Under the pieces are notes generated by a model. The model was not told where the DNA came from. It ran no database searches and saw only the letters and a program-made list of their open reading frames with translations. From assembly GCA_026874595.1 (NCBI GenBank), contig CM049320.1, positions 17,124,988 to 17,188,987 of the forward strand: DNA of 64,000 bases, given 5' to 3'. Shown one piece after another: positions 62,365-64,000 of the stretch (the stretch's first letter is position 1; each line of letters begins with the position of its first letter). Source of the stretch: Sipunculus nudus (taxonomy: Eukaryota; Annelida; Sipuncula; Golfingiida; Sipunculidae). Made by a program: the position numbers and the translations under genes.

Positions 62365-63095
62365 TAATAATAATAATGCATTGAGCTAAAATTTTATTAA
62401 CGATTATAACAAGTCTGTAAGCATTTTCATTTTTTTCAATATTCTTACTCATACAGTCATTTGCAGTTTAAGTAACCATAGTCCTAGTTTTGGATTCACC
62501 AGTATGTTATAGTTTATTCTTTTCACTTGGAGAATATATAGAGGTCTGAAAGTGTAAATTTACATTATAACAGATGCTAATATATCTTTAGATTGTTGCA
62601 ATAGCAGTCGGAAATGACTATCGATTATACTCGTTTCCTAAACGTGCTACCAGTTTTTGCGCTCGAATCAGTGTTTATGAGATCACATGCACCCACTCCA
62701 TTTCATACATCAATTTTTAGATGGCGTATTATATGTAAAAAGTAGTTTACGGATGAAATGTTAAAAGCCTTGAATCGTTTCACACTTTGTACATTAATTT
62801 TATTGTTAATACTCTTATTAAATTGTATTCTTTAGATCCATGTTTTTTTTTATAAATTTTTATTTATAGAGTAATATATAATACATAAATATATAAAGCA
62901 ACATTATGCATTGTTGTATTGTTAATATATGTGGGCCTGCGCAGAAATTCATACCTGATACAAAAAACAAAAAGCATACAGGTACCTAGTAACCAAAGAA
63001 AGTTATTCTTCAATAAAAATCCAGCCGGTGGAAACCATAAAATTTCAAGTAAAAATATAATCTGCATATGGGCAGATCTCACACTGAATATATCA
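62166..63095. repeat. Pair of diverged direct repeats, about 165 bp each
   Basis: Copies at about 62166-62325 and 62925-63090 share TATATGTGGGC, GAAATTCATACCTG, AAAAACAAAAAG, AAAATTTCAAGTAAAAAT and GGGCAGATC in order. An (AAT)n tract at 62328-62378 follows copy 1. The minus frame 62864-63100 lies inside copy 2 and is not a gene. Confidence 0.75.
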
Positions 63096-63368
63096 CTCAA
63101 TCAACCTCAAGCGCAGTATTAACGTGTATTGTGCATATGATTAAGGGAAAAAATCATAATCCTCCCATGGGTAAGGTAAATTCTTAATTGACTATAGTAT
63201 TTTCCATGAGTTAGACATCAGTTCTGAAAGATATTTTTTAACTTCCATCAAGAAAACATGTTTATAAACATGATCTATAAAATGTAATTTGATTTTTATG
63301 AAATCCATGCAACATATATGACCCCCTCAATATGGAACTATTTCTTCCTTACATTAAAACAAGAAAAT

Positions 63369-63381
63369 TATATATATATAT

Positions 63382-63440
<59 letters not shown>
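63369..63440. repeat. (TA)n microsatellite
   Basis: About 70 bp of TA repeat with one CATA interruption, directly bordering the CGACA-rich segment. Confidence 0.95.
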
Positions 63441-63443
<3 letters not shown>

Positions 63444-64000
63444 GACCAGGTTGTCGCCTAACGGTCGCCGAAAAACAGGCGACAGGACCTCCTCTACGAC
63501 AATAGTCTACGGCAAGCTACAACAGGTTGACAACTCTGTGACGACAAGCTACGACAAGCTGCCGACAACCGGCGACACAATCGCCGCGACAAAGGACAAT
63601 CACCTAACACAACCTACGACCACATCTACGACAACTTACGACTACACTTGCGACAACCTACGACACCAGAATTAAGTTTCGACGAGTCTCTATCCTGTGC
63701 TATGTGAAGAGCCGGAGACAAGGATGGGCTCTGTATCAAGTACACCAGTCCAGGACCTACGACAACCCCCGTCACCTCGCGACAGCCTGCGACAGGACCT
63801 ACGACAACCCACGTCACCTGGCAACAACCTACTACAGGACCTTCGACAACCCGCGTCACCTGGCGACAGCCTACGACATGACCTACGCCATTAGAAGAAT
63901 GGCTACGCTCACTGGCGTTAAAAAAGCTGTCGCCTGAGAATTTTGAACATGTTAAAATCCAGCGGCGACAGGTAAGAGACCATGCGTCTTTGGGCGACTT
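63441..64000. repeat. CGACAA-rich segment with 42-bp tandem repeat
   Basis: The whole edge is rich in CTACGACAA and GCGACAG words. Within it, three exact-length 42-bp units start at 63754, 63796 and 63838, with a partial fourth at 63880. The units are a multiple of three and open in two plus frames (for example DLRQPPSPRDSLRQ). Nothing else shows whether it is coding. It continues past the window. Confidence 0.7.

Noticed and set aside
62864-63100. Hydrophobic minus frame of 78 codons
   Set aside because: It lies within one copy of a diverged direct-repeat pair and has no conserved counterpart frame in the other copy.

Overview
Eukaryotic genomic DNA, most likely from a marine lophotrochozoan and probably a mollusc. 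The basis is intron-dense genes with GT-AG sites, AT-rich introns full of (TA)n tracts, tRNA-derived SINEs, many MITE families, and animal domain types (Kunitz, beta/gamma-crystallin-like, PAN/apple-like, C-type lectin, ionotropic glutamate receptor). The species call is inference. No operons, ribosome binding sites or CRISPR arrays are present.

Region 1 (about 1-19,100, minus strand): one secreted mosaic protein gene that runs off the left edge. I assembled ten coding exons with GT-AG borders, and every internal intron is phase 1. Order: signal peptide, Kunitz 1, Kunitz 2 (a four-cysteine form), micro-linker, Kunitz 3, micro-linker, Kunitz 4, a glycine-rich repeat of about 194 residues followed by Kunitz 5, a proline-rich linker, then a beta/gamma-crystallin-like motif. 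A 5' UTR exon and an X-box-like site lie near 19,000. The introns hold MITEs, minisatellites and three CRE palindromes spaced exactly 20 bp apart.

Region 2 (19,100-24,900): intergenic, repeat-dominated. It includes a 439-bp hAT-type MITE with a perfect 8-bp target duplication.

Region 3 (24,988-30,172, plus strand): a complete four-exon gene with a TATA box, signal peptide, PAN/apple-like segment, long-form C-type lectin domain (QPD motif, WDD in place of WND), stop and poly(A) signal.

Region 4 (32,700-37,600): a very recent local duplication. A 353-codon intronless minus-strand ORF of unknown function exists as a full copy and as an N-terminally truncated copy whose new start codon comes from neighbouring duplicated DNA.

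Region 5 (40,840 to at least 59,339, minus strand): an ionotropic glutamate receptor gene. Its ligand-binding core, pore, TM4 and cytoplasmic tail are complete; the amino-terminal domain is only partly found. Ligand-site substitutions suggest the ligand may not be glutamate. One intron carries a 2,077-bp hAT element with a perfect 8-bp target duplication and TAATAG-rich ends.

Region 6 (59,400-64,000): SINE, MITEs, direct repeats, a GC-richer island with an unidentified ORF, and a 42-bp tandem repeat at the right edge.

Exon borders were read by eye from splice sites, frame and phase; none has been tested against transcripts.
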